Positions 43,680-55,131 of a DNA stretch of 64,000 nt are shown here, one piece after another (position 1 is the stretch's first letter; the number at the start of each line of letters is the position of its first letter). The notes under the pieces were generated by a model. That model made no database searches and had not been told where the DNA came from. It saw nothing but the letters and a program-made list of their open reading frames with translations. Made by a program: the position numbers and the translations under genes. The stretch comes from Balaenoptera acutorostrata (Eukaryota; Chordata; Mammalia; Artiodactyla; Balaenopteridae), in the NCBI RefSeq assembly GCF_949987535.1, contig NC_080082.1:28313164-28377163 (forward strand). Reading direction: 5' to 3'.

Positions 43680-43691
43680 ATCCAAGCAAGT

Positions 43692-44101
43692 CTTTTTCTT
43701 TTCCACAGAGATTGACTAGCTGTTTCTAAAGTTTATATTAAAAGGCAAAGGGCCTAGAATAACAAAAACAATCTTGAAAAAGAATAACAAAGTTAGAGGA
43801 TGTAACTTCCCAATTTCAAAACTTACTATAAACTACAGTAATAAAGAGAATGTGGGACTGAATAAGGATAGACGTATAGATCAACGACACAGAAATAAAC
43901 CCTTACATTTACGGTTAATTGATTTGCAACCAAGGAGCCAAGAGACAACGAGATAGCTACACACAAAAGAATGAAGTTGGACCCCCTACATCACAGCATT
44001 CACAAAATTTAACTCAAAATGGATCAGAGACCTAAATGTAGAGTTAAAACTATAAAACTCTTAGGACGAAATCTTTGTGACCTTGGATTAGGCAAAGCTT
44101 T
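43692..44101 (+). mobile_element. L1 ORF2 region (sense), continuation
   Basis: 'tccacagagattgactagctg', 'gaatgtgggactgaataaggatagacgtatagatcaacg', 'gaccttggattaggcaaagc' in sense L1 order. Confidence 0.88.
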
Positions 44102-44524
44102 TGTCACCTGCAAAGCCCACTGGGGTCCAGGGAAAAATAAGATTGAATCTAGGTGATAAGGTCTAATTTCTTCTTTGCTTAGTCTACTTTCCCTTGCCTG
44201 TAGGGGACCAGGTACAGAGGCCTTGCACCTAATACCACGGATTAGAGTTTCCATCGCAGAACCACTAAGCCCAGCACCCCAACTTGGCAGGGCCGTGTGC
44301 AGGGACGCTGCACCTGGCACTGCGATGTGGAGCGTGAGCAACACGCTTGCGCCAGACCTGCAAGAACCCCGCCCCCTCTCCACTTGACAAGAACCCTGTA
44401 AAGCGGCCCCGCCCACGGCCTTGAGGGAGGCGGGTAGCGCGTACTCTAGAGCCAGAGCTTGCACCTGTCCATTCTTTGATTTGACCAAAGAATAAAACTT
44501 TCCTTTGCTTTAAAACCAAACTTG
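44102..44524 (+). mobile_element. LTR-like, CpG-bearing segment
   Basis: Abruptly replaces L1 with TGTCACCTGCAAAGCCCACT. It is GC-rich in the middle ('aagcggccccgcccacggccttgaggg') and carries AATAAAACTTTCCTTTGC near 44491, the usual poly(A)-signal context of class I LTRs. A CHR SINE follows immediately, so the right boundary is not visible. The LTR call is inference from these landmarks. Confidence 0.5.
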
Positions 44525-44830
44525 GGGCTTCCCTGGTGGCGCAGTGGTTGAGAATCTGCCTGCCAATGCAGGGGACACGGGTTCGAGCCCTGGTCTGGGA
44601 AGATCCCACATGCCACGGAGCAACTAGGCCCGTGAGCCACAACTACTGAGCCTGCGCGTCTGGAGCCTGTGCTCCGCAACAAGAGAGGCCGCGATAGTGA
44701 GAGGCCTGCGCACCGCGATGAAGAGTGGCCCCCGCTCGCCGCAACTAGAGAAAGCCCTCGCACAGAAACGAAGACCCAATACAGCCATAAATAAATAAAT
44801 AAATAAATGAAAATGAAAAAAAAAAAAAGA
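44525..44830 (+). mobile_element. CHR-type SINE
   Basis: Head GGGCTTCCCTGGTGGCGCAG, body with CAACAAGAGAGGCCGCGATA, tail TAAATAAATAAATAAATGAA. Confidence 0.95.
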
Positions 44831-44879
44831 TTCAGACAATCCAGAACAGAACATGAAGTCCCCTTCACCATGACCTCCC

Positions 44880-45320
44880 CTGCCCAGCTTTTGACAAACA
44901 CAAATTTTTGCTTTAATGTAGTCTAATTTAACGATTTTTTTTTTCTTATGGTTAGCATTTTTTGATATCCCCAGTTGAGATCTCCTACATCTAGGTCATG
45001 AAGATATTTTCTTGTTTTCTTCTAAAGTATTTATTGTTTTACCTCTCATGTTTAGATCAACAATCAATCTGAAATTGATTTTATATATGTAGTTTGAGAT
45101 ACAGGGTCAATATTCCTTTTTTTTTTTCCATTTAGATAATTGATTGATACGACATGTTTGGGTTTTTTGCTTGTTTGTTTGTTTTGTTTTTTAAGCACAG
45201 CAGCTCTATAGTAAGTCTTGAATCTGATGGGCTAGTTGTTCAACTTTGCTTTCCTTCCTCAAGATTGCTTTGGCCATTCTTAGCCTTCTGCCTCTCCAAA
45301 GAAATTTTAGAATCTGCATG
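44880..45320 (-). mobile_element. L1 ORF2 region (antisense)
   Basis: 'gatcaacaatcaatctgaaattgattttatatatgtagtttgag' and 'gctctatagtaagtcttgaatctgatgggc' are antisense L1. Meets a sense L1 fragment head to head near 45325. Confidence 0.85.
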
Positions 45321-45324
45321 TAAT

Positions 45325-46075
45325 AAAAACTATCCTGGGAACAAACAATCCTAAGATTTGTATGGGACTACAAAAGACCTTAAATAGCCAAAACAACCTT
45401 GAGAAAGAAGAGCAAAGCTGAAGGCATTATGATCCTTGATTTCAAACCACATTACAGGGACTTCCCTGGTGGTCCAGTGCTTGAGACTCCATGCTTCCAC
45501 TGCAGGGGGCACGGTTCAATCCCTGGCCAGGGAACTAAGGTCCCCCATGCTGCACGGCCAAAAAAAGACAAAAACAAAAACAAAAAAAACACATTACGAA
45601 GAATGAAGTCTTGCCTTGAGGACCTCATGCTAAGTGAAATAAGTCAGACAGAGAAAGACAAATACTGTTAAATATCACTTACATGTGGAATTAAAAATAA
45701 AAAACAAGTTTATGAATACAGGGAACTGGTTGCCAGAGGTGGCAGGTAAGGGTGGGCAAAATGGGTAAAGGGGGTCAAAAGGTACAAACTTCCAGTTATA
45801 AAATCAAAAGTCATGGGGATCCAATGTACAGCATGACTATAGTTAATAACACTGTATTGCATATTTGAAAGCTGCTAAGAGAGTCAATCAACCTTAAAAG
45901 TTCTCATCACACACACCAAAAAATTATAACTATGCATGGTGACAGAAGATGTTAACTAGATTTATTGTGGTGATCATTTCACAATATATACAAATATTGA
46001 ATCATTATGTTCTACACCTGAAATATAATGCTGTATGTTAATTATACATCAATAAATTTTTTTAATTTTAAAAAA
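45325..46075 (+). mobile_element. L1 3' region (sense), split by a SINE
   Basis: 'tgtatgggactacaaaagaccttaaatagccaaaacaaccttgag', after the SINE 'ctaagtgaaataagtcagacagagaaagacaaatactg' and 'cacaatatatacaaatattgaatcattatgttctacacctgaaa'. Confidence 0.9.
45456..45589 (+). mobile_element. Short CHR/BOV-tA-type SINE
   Basis: Head GGGACTTCCCTGGTGGTCCA, ends GCACGGCC plus A-rich tail. CACATTAC flanks both sides (45448-45455 and 45590-45597). Confidence 0.92.
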
Positions 46076-46163
46076 TTAGTTTATTATTAAGCGGTTAGAG
46101 AAGAAAATGTCTCAAATGATTATGGAAAAACATTATTACAATAACATTAAAAAAGTAAAAACA

Positions 46164-46483
46164 GGGCTTCCCTGGTGGCGCAGTGGTTGAGAGTCTGCCT
46201 GCCAATGCAGGGGGCACGGGTTCGAGCCCTGGTCTGGGAAGATCCCACATGCCGCGGAGCAACTGAGCCCGTGAGCCACAATTGCTGAGCCTGCGCATCT
46301 GGAGCCTGTGCTCCGCAACAAGAGAGGCCGCGATAGTGAGAGGCCCGCGCACCGCGATGAAGAGTGGCCCCCGCTCGCCGCAACTAGAGAAAGCCCTTGC
46401 ACAGAAACGAAGACCCAACACAGCCAAAAATAAATATGAATAAATAAATTAAAAAAAAAAAAAGAAAGAGCCTCAGCTTTAAA
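46164..46483 (+). mobile_element. CHR-type SINE
   Basis: Head GGGCTTCCCTGGTGGCGCAG, tail TAAATATGAATAAATAAATT, then A-runs split by 'gaaagagcctcagcttt'. AAAAAAGTAAAAACA occurs on both sides. Confidence 0.93.
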
Positions 46484-46538
46484 AAAAAAAAAAAAGTAAA
46501 AACAAAAAAAAATAATTTGCAAGTAAATTGTAGACATC

Positions 46539-47042
46539 ATGACACTCTATTCTTTTTTTTTTTAATACTCAGTGAGTCATGCATGCAATGATTATATAAC
46601 AAATCTGTAGCACTATTGTTTCCAAGGTTACCTTGAAGCTGCAAAAAGCCTAGCTTTCAAACAGGAAAAGGAGGTATCGTCCTTTCCGTGTCCTTATGAA
46701 GACTCTTCCCACATTAGATTTATATAGATGTTTCTCACAAGCTACATGAAAGAAATTTTAGGCACAGCGTTCTTTCAGTGAAAGGAAGCTATACTCATTG
46801 GGTCATGCATGCAGTGAATTGTATAACAGACCTGTAGCACTAGTGTTTTTAAAGCTGCTTTGAAGGTGGGAAAAGCCTAGCTTTCAAACAGGGACAGGAT
46901 GTATCTTCCTTTCCATCTGCATGTAAAGGCTTCTTCCTGCATTAGATACATAGATGTTTGTTACATGCTATACGAAAGAAATTTTAGGTAGAGTATTCTT
47001 TCAGTGAGAGGAAGTTATACTCAATGATGACACTACATTCTT
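46539..47042 (-). mobile_element. Unidentified retroposon-like insertion built of two 226-bp tandem units
   Basis: Two head-to-tail units, 46565-46790 and 46791-47016, equal in length and about four-fifths identical by eye. Both contain GTCATGCATGCA, CCTAGCTTTCAAACAGG and GAAAGAAATTTTAGG. A third copy starts at 47017 and stops after about 10 bp. A poly(T) run (46553-46563) precedes unit 1. ATGACACTCTATTCTT (46539-46554) and ATGACACTACATTCTT (47027-47042) flank the whole as 16-bp direct repeats with two mismatches. Poly(T) on the left implies a minus-strand insertion with a poly(A) tail. No promoter boxes, tRNA similarity or open frame were recognised. Confidence 0.6.
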
Positions 47043-47044
47043 AA

Positions 47045-47650
47045 ATATTTCAAACATGTATCTTTCTTTCAAGAATAAAGACATTCTATACATGTGCAAA
47101 AAAAAAACTGGGATTGTTTTCTACTGGAATTGCCTTAAATCTATAGATCAATTTGAAGAAATGAGAAGTAGACTCTTTATAATCCTGAGTCTTTCAATCT
47201 ATGGCCATGGTATATTCCTCCATTCATTTAGCTTTCCTGTAAATTTTTTTCAAAAATAGTTTGCGGTTTTCAATGTAGAGGTCTTGTACAACTTTTATTA
47301 GATTTCTTTCTAGGTTTCAAATTATTTATGGTACTGTATAACATTTTAAATTTTCCATTAAAAATTTTTAATCATCTCATCTTTAAATTTAAGTATCTAT
47401 TTGTATGTTGCTTGTTTATCGAAATATAATTAACCTTTGAATTAACCTTGGATGCAGAAACCATGCTAAATGTCCTTATCAATTCCAAGAGCTAGTGTGT
47501 AGATTCTTTTGGAAAGTTCTCTGTACTCAATCATATCATGAGTAATGATAGCTTTTTTTTTTCCTTTCTAATTCTTATGCCTTTTATTTCTTGACTTATT
47601 GCACTGGCTACCATTCTAGTACAATGTTAAAGAGAAGTGGTGAGAGTGAT
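47045..47650 (-). mobile_element. L1 ORF2 region (antisense)
   Basis: 'gggattgttttctactggaattgccttaaatctatagatcaattt', 'ctttataatcctgagtctttcaatctatgg', 'acattattgcactggctaccattctagtacaatg'-type landmarks. Confidence 0.85.
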
Positions 47651-48225
47651 CTAAATCACTTGTCCAGAATACTATCCTAATTGTAGTAAAAAGGGGAACT
47701 GGGCTATATGTACGTATATGCTTAAAACCTTTGGATCTTTCTGGAAAGATATACTAAAAACTGGTAACCTATCACTAAGGCAGCAAGTGTTGGGACCAGG
47801 GGTTAAATCTAGAGCCAATGGTAGCCACCCCAGACCTGCCCCAGGCATGCTCTGGAATGGAGAAATAACCTGTCTCATCAGATTTTAAAGCCCACAGAGC
47901 AGAATCACAGTCAAATTCTCACACCAGGAAGAGAGGCCCAAATGGGATGCAGGAATGGGGGCTTTCATCATTGTTTAGAAGGGAAAGTGGCCCAGAGAAA
48001 AGACTCTTCCCTCTAACTATGTTTTCTGGGCATTTCGTGGTCCTGCTTTCCTACTGCTTTCTCTTGGGACTTTTCATCAGCCTCACAGAAACTCTCAAAT
48101 CACAAATCAACATTAAAGTTATTGTTGAAGAAACAGGCAAGAGTAGTTACCTCTGGGAAAAGTAACTGGGGGTCAGGGGACAGGGAGAGAGGTTTGTTTT
48201 TTACTGTTATACCATGTACGTGTGT

Positions 48226-48583
48226 TATGGACTGAATGTTTGTGTCCCCCCAAAATTCATATGCTAAAATCTAATCCCCAGTGTGATGTTGGAGGCAGGG
48301 CCTTAGTAAGATACTTAGGTTCTGAGGGTGGAGCCCACATGAATGGGATGAGCGTCCTTATAAGAAGAAGCCTGAAAGCTAGTTCACTCCCTTTTTCCAC
48401 CATGGGAGGATACAATAAGTCAGCAGTCTACAGCCCGGAAAAGGGTCCTCACCAGAATGGACCATGCCGGCACCATGATCTTGCACTTTCAGCCTCTAAA
48501 ACTGTAAGAAATAAACTTCTGTTGTTGGTAAGCCACCCGGTTCACATTATTTTGTGACAGCAGCCCAGCTGACTAAGATAACA
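48226..48583 (+). mobile_element. MaLR LTR (MST/MLT1-type)
   Basis: 'tgttatggactgaatgtttgtgtccccccaaaattcatatgc', 'gtgatgttggaggcagggcctt', 'tccttataagaagaagcc', 'ctctaaaactgtaagaaataaac'. Confidence 0.9.
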
Positions 48584-49729
48584 TGTAATACTGATTCAAA
48601 AACAAATTTAGTATTTATTTACCTTATAATAAATAACTCAATTAGATGTTAAATCACTCAGTTGGAAAGCCGAATTTTGGGAAAACACCCCTCTCGGAGA
48701 GTGTGGGGCTGTCAGCCCCTCTCCCCAAACCCCGCTGTGCTTCTGACATGGAGAAGAGAGGGGCACAGAAGCCAGGACCTCCTTGGCTTCTGCGGGACAC
48801 CAGTGAGCAGGGGCCGCAGCAGTGAGGGAGGTGAGGACGGGGTGCCACGGCTGACCTAGGGAGACTGAGCAGCCACGGAAAAAGACCCAGAGACCCACAG
48901 AGAAGCTGAAGCACAAAGATGGCAGAGTGCCTGGCACAGGAAACAGGAGTTCCTGTTCCTGAGTGGGGAGGACCCCCAAGGCATCCTTAGAGACACACCC
49001 ATCTCCTCAAGTCCTGTCTCCTGTGTGTCCCTATGACATATCCCCACCCCAAAAGTCATGAGCATGTCCTGTTCCTCCAAGACACTGGCTCAGGTGGGGC
49101 TCTTCCATCGACCCTTGACCATACCCCCCGCCGGCTGGTCAAGGTGGGCTGCTGACTCCGGAGGCGTCCCGCCTGCCCCAGACCAGAGGAGGGGGCTGAA
49201 CTGCTCCAGGCAGCCCCAGGGCTGTCCTGCCCTCCCCAGCTGTTCCCCACCCCAGTTGTTTCTGGACATTCCATGTCCCTGCCTGGGAGGCCCAGGCAAA
49301 TTCTTTCTGTGTTTACGAATGGCCGTAAATCTGTGACCTCCCTCTGCAGCTGACCAGTTCCGTAAGAGTTTTCCGGAGCCCTTAGGCAAGAGGGCCCCTG
49401 TGAGGGGTGGCGGGGGGTCTCTCTGCTCCATCTGGAGCAGCCCCCCTTCCTATACTCCCACCTTCCCAGAGGATCCCCTCCTCTCTCATGTCCTAAGCCC
49501 TGCGGCTGGATCCCAATCGACAGCTGGGACTTTCCAAAAGCTCCACTAGGCCTATTCCCAGAATCTCCCCCTCTCCAGGCCACCCATCAGGGATCTTGAA
49601 TACTGGGTGAGGTGAGGAGAAGGTTTCTTGGAGCCCCAAAGAGCAAGATGGAGCCAAGAACAGAGGAAAGAGCACCGGACCACCACACTGAAATTCTCCC
49701 TGAACCCAAATGCAGCGTTGTTAATAGAA

Positions 49730-49960
49730 GTTGAGAATACGTGCCTCGCTCTCTTTTATGTGGATTAATTTATTTAATCCTCACAAAAACGCTTTGAGGT
49801 GGGTACTACTGTTTTCCCCATTTTACAGAGACGGAAACAGGCACCAGGACTTTAGAATGCTTGCCAGGGTCCACAGCTGTAAGTGACAGAGCCAGGATTC
49901 AAACCTAAGTAGTTTGATTCCAAAATCTCGGCCTTCAACTCATACATTCTACTGCCTCTC
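49730..49960 (-). repeat. MIR element
   Basis: 'ttaatcctcacaaaaacgctttgaggtgggtactactgttttccccattttacagagacgg', then 'gtgacagagccaggattcaaacc'. Confidence 0.9.
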
Positions 49961-49982
49961 AGAGTCCCTGGGCACGATCCCA

Positions 49983-50185
49983 CCTCTGAGCTTTTGGTCA
50001 TGCTGTTCCCTCCTTCTGGAATGCTTCCTCCCTCCTCCACCTGGCAAAACGTACCCTTCCGTGCCCACACAGTGCTTTCCCTGATATGTTCCCTCTCCTC
50101 CTCTCTCCCCGACTAGACAGAATTGCACAGCATCCTCCTCTGGGCCACCAGGCTGCCGCTTCCTTCCACCACGGGGTGGACATGA
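49983..50185 (-). repeat. L2 LINE fragment
   Basis: 'catgctgttccctccttctggaatgcttcc' and 'ccacctggcaaaacgtacccttcc' are antisense L2 landmarks. Confidence 0.75.
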
Positions 50186-50799
50186 CACAAGGTCTTAGCC
50201 CAGTCATGACGTCACTCCCCACTGAGCCATGAACATTTCCAGGCAGGGCGTGGGCTTTGTCCATCTTGATGTCACCAGCCTCACACACAACGGACCTCTC
50301 CAAGAGTTGTTCAATGTCCCAGATAGGGCTGGCCTCAGCCTCCGACTTTCTGCGGGACTTTGGATAAATCACTGCCCTTCTCTGGTCTCTCTCAGGAGGG
50401 AGATTTTCCTCTGTTCCTCAGCTGCTGAAAGCCCCATCTCTCCCTGCCAGAGAAATCACCTGGGGACCTTTTCTCCACACTCTATGGTAGAGAGACCGGA
50501 AGCTGCTAGTTGGGTCAGCCCGAGGTTCTGGGATCTCAGGCTGGACTTGTCCCAGAGGAAAGTCTGAGTCACCTTCCTGCCTACGGATGGAGCCTGGCTG
50601 CTTTCTCTTGGGTGATGAAGGGCCAGGAAATGTCCAGACCCCTCCATCCAAACCCCCACTCCTCTTGTCCAGGCCCGGGGAGAAGGGTCATCCAGTTACA
50701 ACACCCCACTGATAATAATAACTGTTACTAGGTATCATACAACACCGCCCCCCATTCATTCACAGTGCTGCGTAGTCCCAAGCCTGGGAGGCAGAGCAC

Positions 50800-50970
50800 T
50801 AGGACGGTTAGGACAACAGGCTGGGGTCGTGCCAGAGCTTCAGCTCCAGGGCTTCCACACCTTCTGAGCCTCAGTTCTCCCATCTGTAAAATGGGTCAAG
50901 TGCCTTTCCTCAATGGGTCGTCGCTGTGAAGAAAATATGCATGAGCCGCACAGTGCCAGGCACGTAGCTA
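50800..50970 (+). repeat. MIR element
   Basis: 'gagcctcagttctcccatctgtaaaatggg' and 'gcacagtgccaggcacgtagc'. Confidence 0.85.
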
Positions 50971-51279
50971 TGGCTCAACGCCTGGCTTAGACCACTGTAT
51001 GGATCAGAAGATCTGTGAGCAACCTGGGGGCAAACTGCAGGTGTTCTATTCACCTCCCTGCCCGCAGCACCCTGTACATGATAAATATCCAAAAGACCGA
51101 AGGAAATGTTCCCTTTTCTGCTCTGCCCTGGTGGCTGTGTGCCTTTGGGCAATCTGCTTTTCCTCTCTGGGCCCAGCCTCTTTGTCTGGGGGTTGATGTA
51201 AAGCTGTCTAGGCTTACACTTGAATATCAACACCCAAGGGAGTGGTAGGTCACATTAGGGACCGTGCGGTCGGCAGACC

Positions 51280-51478
51280 CGGCCTGGTATGATTTCTGTC
51301 TCCAATGCTAACTAGCTGTGTAACACAGGGTACTTCCTTGACCTCCCTAAGCCTCAGTTTCCTTATCTGTAAAATGCGTAAAATGTGTCCAGTCTCTCCC
51401 TTCCCCTCAGTGTTGTTTTGAAACTTCAATGCATGAAGACTGCTTGGCACAGACCCGGAACATCGTAAATGCTCAATT
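51280..51478 (+). repeat. MIR element
   Basis: 'ctaactagctgtgtaacacagg', 'ctccctaagcctcagtttccttatctgtaaaatg', 'ctgcttggcacagacccgg'. Confidence 0.88.
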
Positions 51479-53214
51479 AATTAAAGATTATTTGAGTGAA
51501 AGGAGGAAGTGGTGGGGACCGGGGAAGGATGGTTGTAAATCACGAGTTGTGGGAACCTAGAAAGACAGCAACAAATTCCAGCTGGTGAGGCGTAGAGAGG
51601 AGCTCCTTGGGGAAGATGAACCTGGAGGCCCAGAGAGGGAAGGTGACCTACCCAATGCTACACAGCTGTTGTGGCAGTACTGGAAGGGGGCTCAGTAGAT
51701 TTGGTCCCAGTTTGGGCTGGGAGGCAGCGATCTGTGACAGGGGCAGGCACTGTCTCACAGATGACACCCGGGGAAGGCGGGTGCTGTTTTCTAGTGTGTA
51801 CTTGGGAAGCTGTGATTTCCTCTCTTCCTTCTGAGAACCAAGGGCTCTTAAACACATCTTGGTAAGCTCTATTTCACTCAGTGAATTTGTTTAAAATAAT
51901 ATCTCTAAGTGGAAACAGTTCAGCCCTGACGATTTCACCCTCCAACTTGAGGAACGCTCCCCAGACTGTGAGGCAAGACGGGGTTCTAGAGCTCTCTGGG
52001 CCTCAATTTCCCCTTCTGTAAAAATGACCAGATTCTATAGGCATTCGTGTACTCTTGCAAACAACCACCAAGATATATTGTTAAATGGTGGGGTGGGGGG
52101 AGGAACGGAGCAGAGTGTGTAGGAAACTACAGCATCAGGAGGGGAAGGAGGGGAATTACCTATACATATCTGCTTGTACGTGCAAAGATGTCCTGGAGGG
52201 CTGCAGGAGGAACTGGGAACAGGGAGTGCCTCTGGGGAAGGAAACTGGGGTCAGGGAGGAGAGGAAAGTGCTTCACTGCTTATTCTTTTGTACCTTTTGA
52301 AAGTCAAGTTATGTAAATGTCATGCCTGTTAAAAATTTTTTTAAATATGTAATGTAAAAAAAATAATTAAGTTTTGGAAGCCAGCATTTTGGGATTTTTA
52401 AAAATTATATAACAGTGACTGCAGTTTTTATTTCATTTTCACATACTGAGGTTCGAAGAAGAAAATCTCCAGTGGCAGGCTCTCTGGCCAGAGACTTCCT
52501 GATACCAGTGAGAGGAGGAAGCAGGAGCACAAAGAGGAAAAAAGGATTTGGTTCCAAAATTCAAACCTTACTTTGAAAGGTACAAAATGAAAAGTGAAAT
52601 CCTTCCCTTTCCCTCCCCAGACATAACCTCTGATAATAGCTTTTTGTGATTCATTGTGGGGAGGAGGAGGACCTTAAAAAATAAAAATAAAAGGAGAGAA
52701 AAGAAAACAGACGTTGTGAAAGGCAAGTTTCCATTTAATTTAACCCTTAAGTCTGTTTCTGCAGGCGATTTTGTCCTGTTTCTCCGGGCACCGGGCTGGG
52801 CCCAATTCTTCTTGGCCAAGAACGCAAGTCTGGAGGCTTCCGAGAAGCAGCATTCCTGTCTCCTCCAAGTTAGGCAGTGACATCCCTAGCTGGCTCCTGG
52901 GGAGAGGAAGACCACCCAGAGCCTTCCTGGTCTGAGGATCTGACCCTGGCAAATAACCTCACACCCAGCCGTGCCCACCATGGTCATCTGTCAGCAGAAC
53001 CACAAGCATCTCCCCAGCCAGACTGAGAAAGGTGGTAAAGGTTTCCAGAGCACAGATGCCTTTTCCTAACATCTCCACCATAAAAATCATACATGCTCTT
53101 GGTAAGAAATTCCAAGAGCACAGAGAATGGAAACTCTTTTCTCATTTCCTCTCCCCAGAGGGAGCTGAGTTACCTTGGCATCTGCCCAGAGTGGTCTGTA
53201 GGTCAGCCCTGGGA

Positions 53215-53350
53215 GGCAGTGAGGGTAACGATGCCCATTCTACAGAGGAGGAAACTGAGGCTTAGAAAGAAGGAGAGACTATTGAGGACACAGCTGAAAC
53301 GTGGCAAAGTTGGGATTTGAACTTGGCTCTCCTGCCCTCAAGTCTACAAA
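53215..53350 (-). repeat. MIR fragment
   Basis: 'cccattctacagaggaggaaactgaggcttag' with 'gggatttgaacttggctct'. Confidence 0.85.
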
Positions 53351-53429
53351 TGTCCACAAGTTTCCAATGGTGTAAGCTCTAAATGGCTCCATCCCAAGTT
53401 TATAGTGCTTCTTTGCCCCATCCCTTGTC

Positions 53430-53680
53430 ACACGTACACACAAAACACATTCACACGCAGCACACACACATGACTAACTCAGCCACACAAAAATGCCCCA
53501 CATACGTATACACACACTGGCCCGGTGGGGTGCCCACACTCCCACAGACACACATCCATCTCTAAACCAGCATACACACTCACCCGTTTAATCACATGTG
53601 TGCACACTTCAGACACACACACACGTCCTCACTCCCAGAGACACACGCTTCTACACACCCACAGACACAGACACTGGGAC
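53430..53680 (+). repeat. CA/CACA-rich low-complexity tract
   Basis: Imperfect repeats of ACACACA with interspersed CACAGACAC and CACAC; open frames here are compositional. Confidence 0.85.
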
Positions 53681-55078
53681 ATGCCCTGTCCCCACCCAAC
53701 TCCCCTCCTACCCTCTGTCAGAGCCTACCCCTCAGAGAGGCCACAGTCTCCCGCTCAGCTGGGCTGTCCACAGAAGCTCTGCCCTCTCTGCCCAAATGAA
53801 TTCCAGCTGCTGTCTTCTAGACCACATTTTGTGCCAGCAGATGCCACCTGTCCCCAGCCACAGCTGGGCCCCCCACCTCCCCACCCTTCCCCTCCTGGCC
53901 AAGATTCTAAGGCAGCAGAATTCTAAGGCTCCTGTTCTCCCCTTGCAGCCCCGGTGCCTCATGGAATTTTGGTGAAGAACCTCGCGGTTCACCACTCCCA
54001 CCTCCTGAGGTTTACATGCACAGATATCTTGAAGGGGACCTCGGCTGGGAGATAAAAACCCCAACCCTAGGTGGAAGCCCAGCCCTAACCCTCACTCCAA
54101 CCCCGGTGACCTTCGTCTTCTCCAGTTGCTCCATTTGTAGAATATTTCCAAATCCCTTGCCTCAGTTTCCCCCAATAGTCCTCATGCAATAAGGAAGAAC
54201 CTTTGTATTCGAAGTTAATCACCAAAGGGATGTTGCCTATAAGCTTAAAGTATACATAATGGCCCACCTCTGGGAACCCTGCCTCCCAGAAAATGAGTGG
54301 TAAGCTAAAATACCTTTGTTTAGCTCGCAAGAAACATCCTGACCAGGCCCACCTGTGAATGACTGCGGGGAGGGAGAAATGAACACCACCCCTCCAGAGT
54401 CTGGCTGGAACCAGGACTTTACCCCTTCCCCTTTTGGTATAAAAGAAGCCTGAGTTCTAACTTGAGGAAGATGGTTCTTTGGGACACTAGTCCCCCAACT
54501 TCTCCGTCTGCTGGCTTTCCAAATAAAGTCATTATCCCTTCCCACAACAGCTCGTCTCTTAAGTTATTGGCCTGTCAGTTGTTGAGCAGTATGATGAGCT
54601 CAGACTCAGTAACACTCAAGAGGATGGAAACCTGTACGTTCAGTCTGACTCGAAGCTCTCCTATAAATGTGGCTTCTTAACGCACCAGAGACTGGGATGA
54701 ACCTCATGAAAACGCCCTCCTTCTCCCACACCTACTTGGGGTCCTCAGGGCTGGGGCAGAGTGGGCACTCAACCAGGAGGCTGAGTAGGAAGGTGGAGAG
54801 AGGAAGGTTCCTCTCTTCTGTAGCCTGATGTTAACTAGGAGAGACTTGCTTCCCCTGAAATGTAATCTTGAAGATTAGAGCACAAGGACTGAGGTCCTTA
54901 TTTGGGGTGCTGTAAATATCTGGGGGGGTTAAACTCTGAATTTAGGACTCATTCATTCATTTGCTCAATTAACAAATATTTCCAGGGTGCCTACCTACAA
55001 GATGCCAGGTGCTGGGGATCAGTGGTGAATGAATCAGTGGTGCTGGGGATCAGTGGCGATTCTCAGTGGCCTGGGAAT

Positions 55079-55080
<2 letters not shown>

Positions 55081-55128
<48 letters not shown>
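55081..55128 (+). repeat. (CA)n microsatellite
   Basis: About 24 consecutive CA units, just after a short imperfect duplication (GGTGCTGGGGATCAGTGG occurs at about 55010 and 55039). Confidence 0.97.

Positions 55129-55131
<3 letters not shown>

Noticed and set aside
44175..44488. Frames on both strands in the CpG-rich block
   Set aside because: No start context, no splice support and no family resemblance. GC-rich LTR-like sequence explains them.
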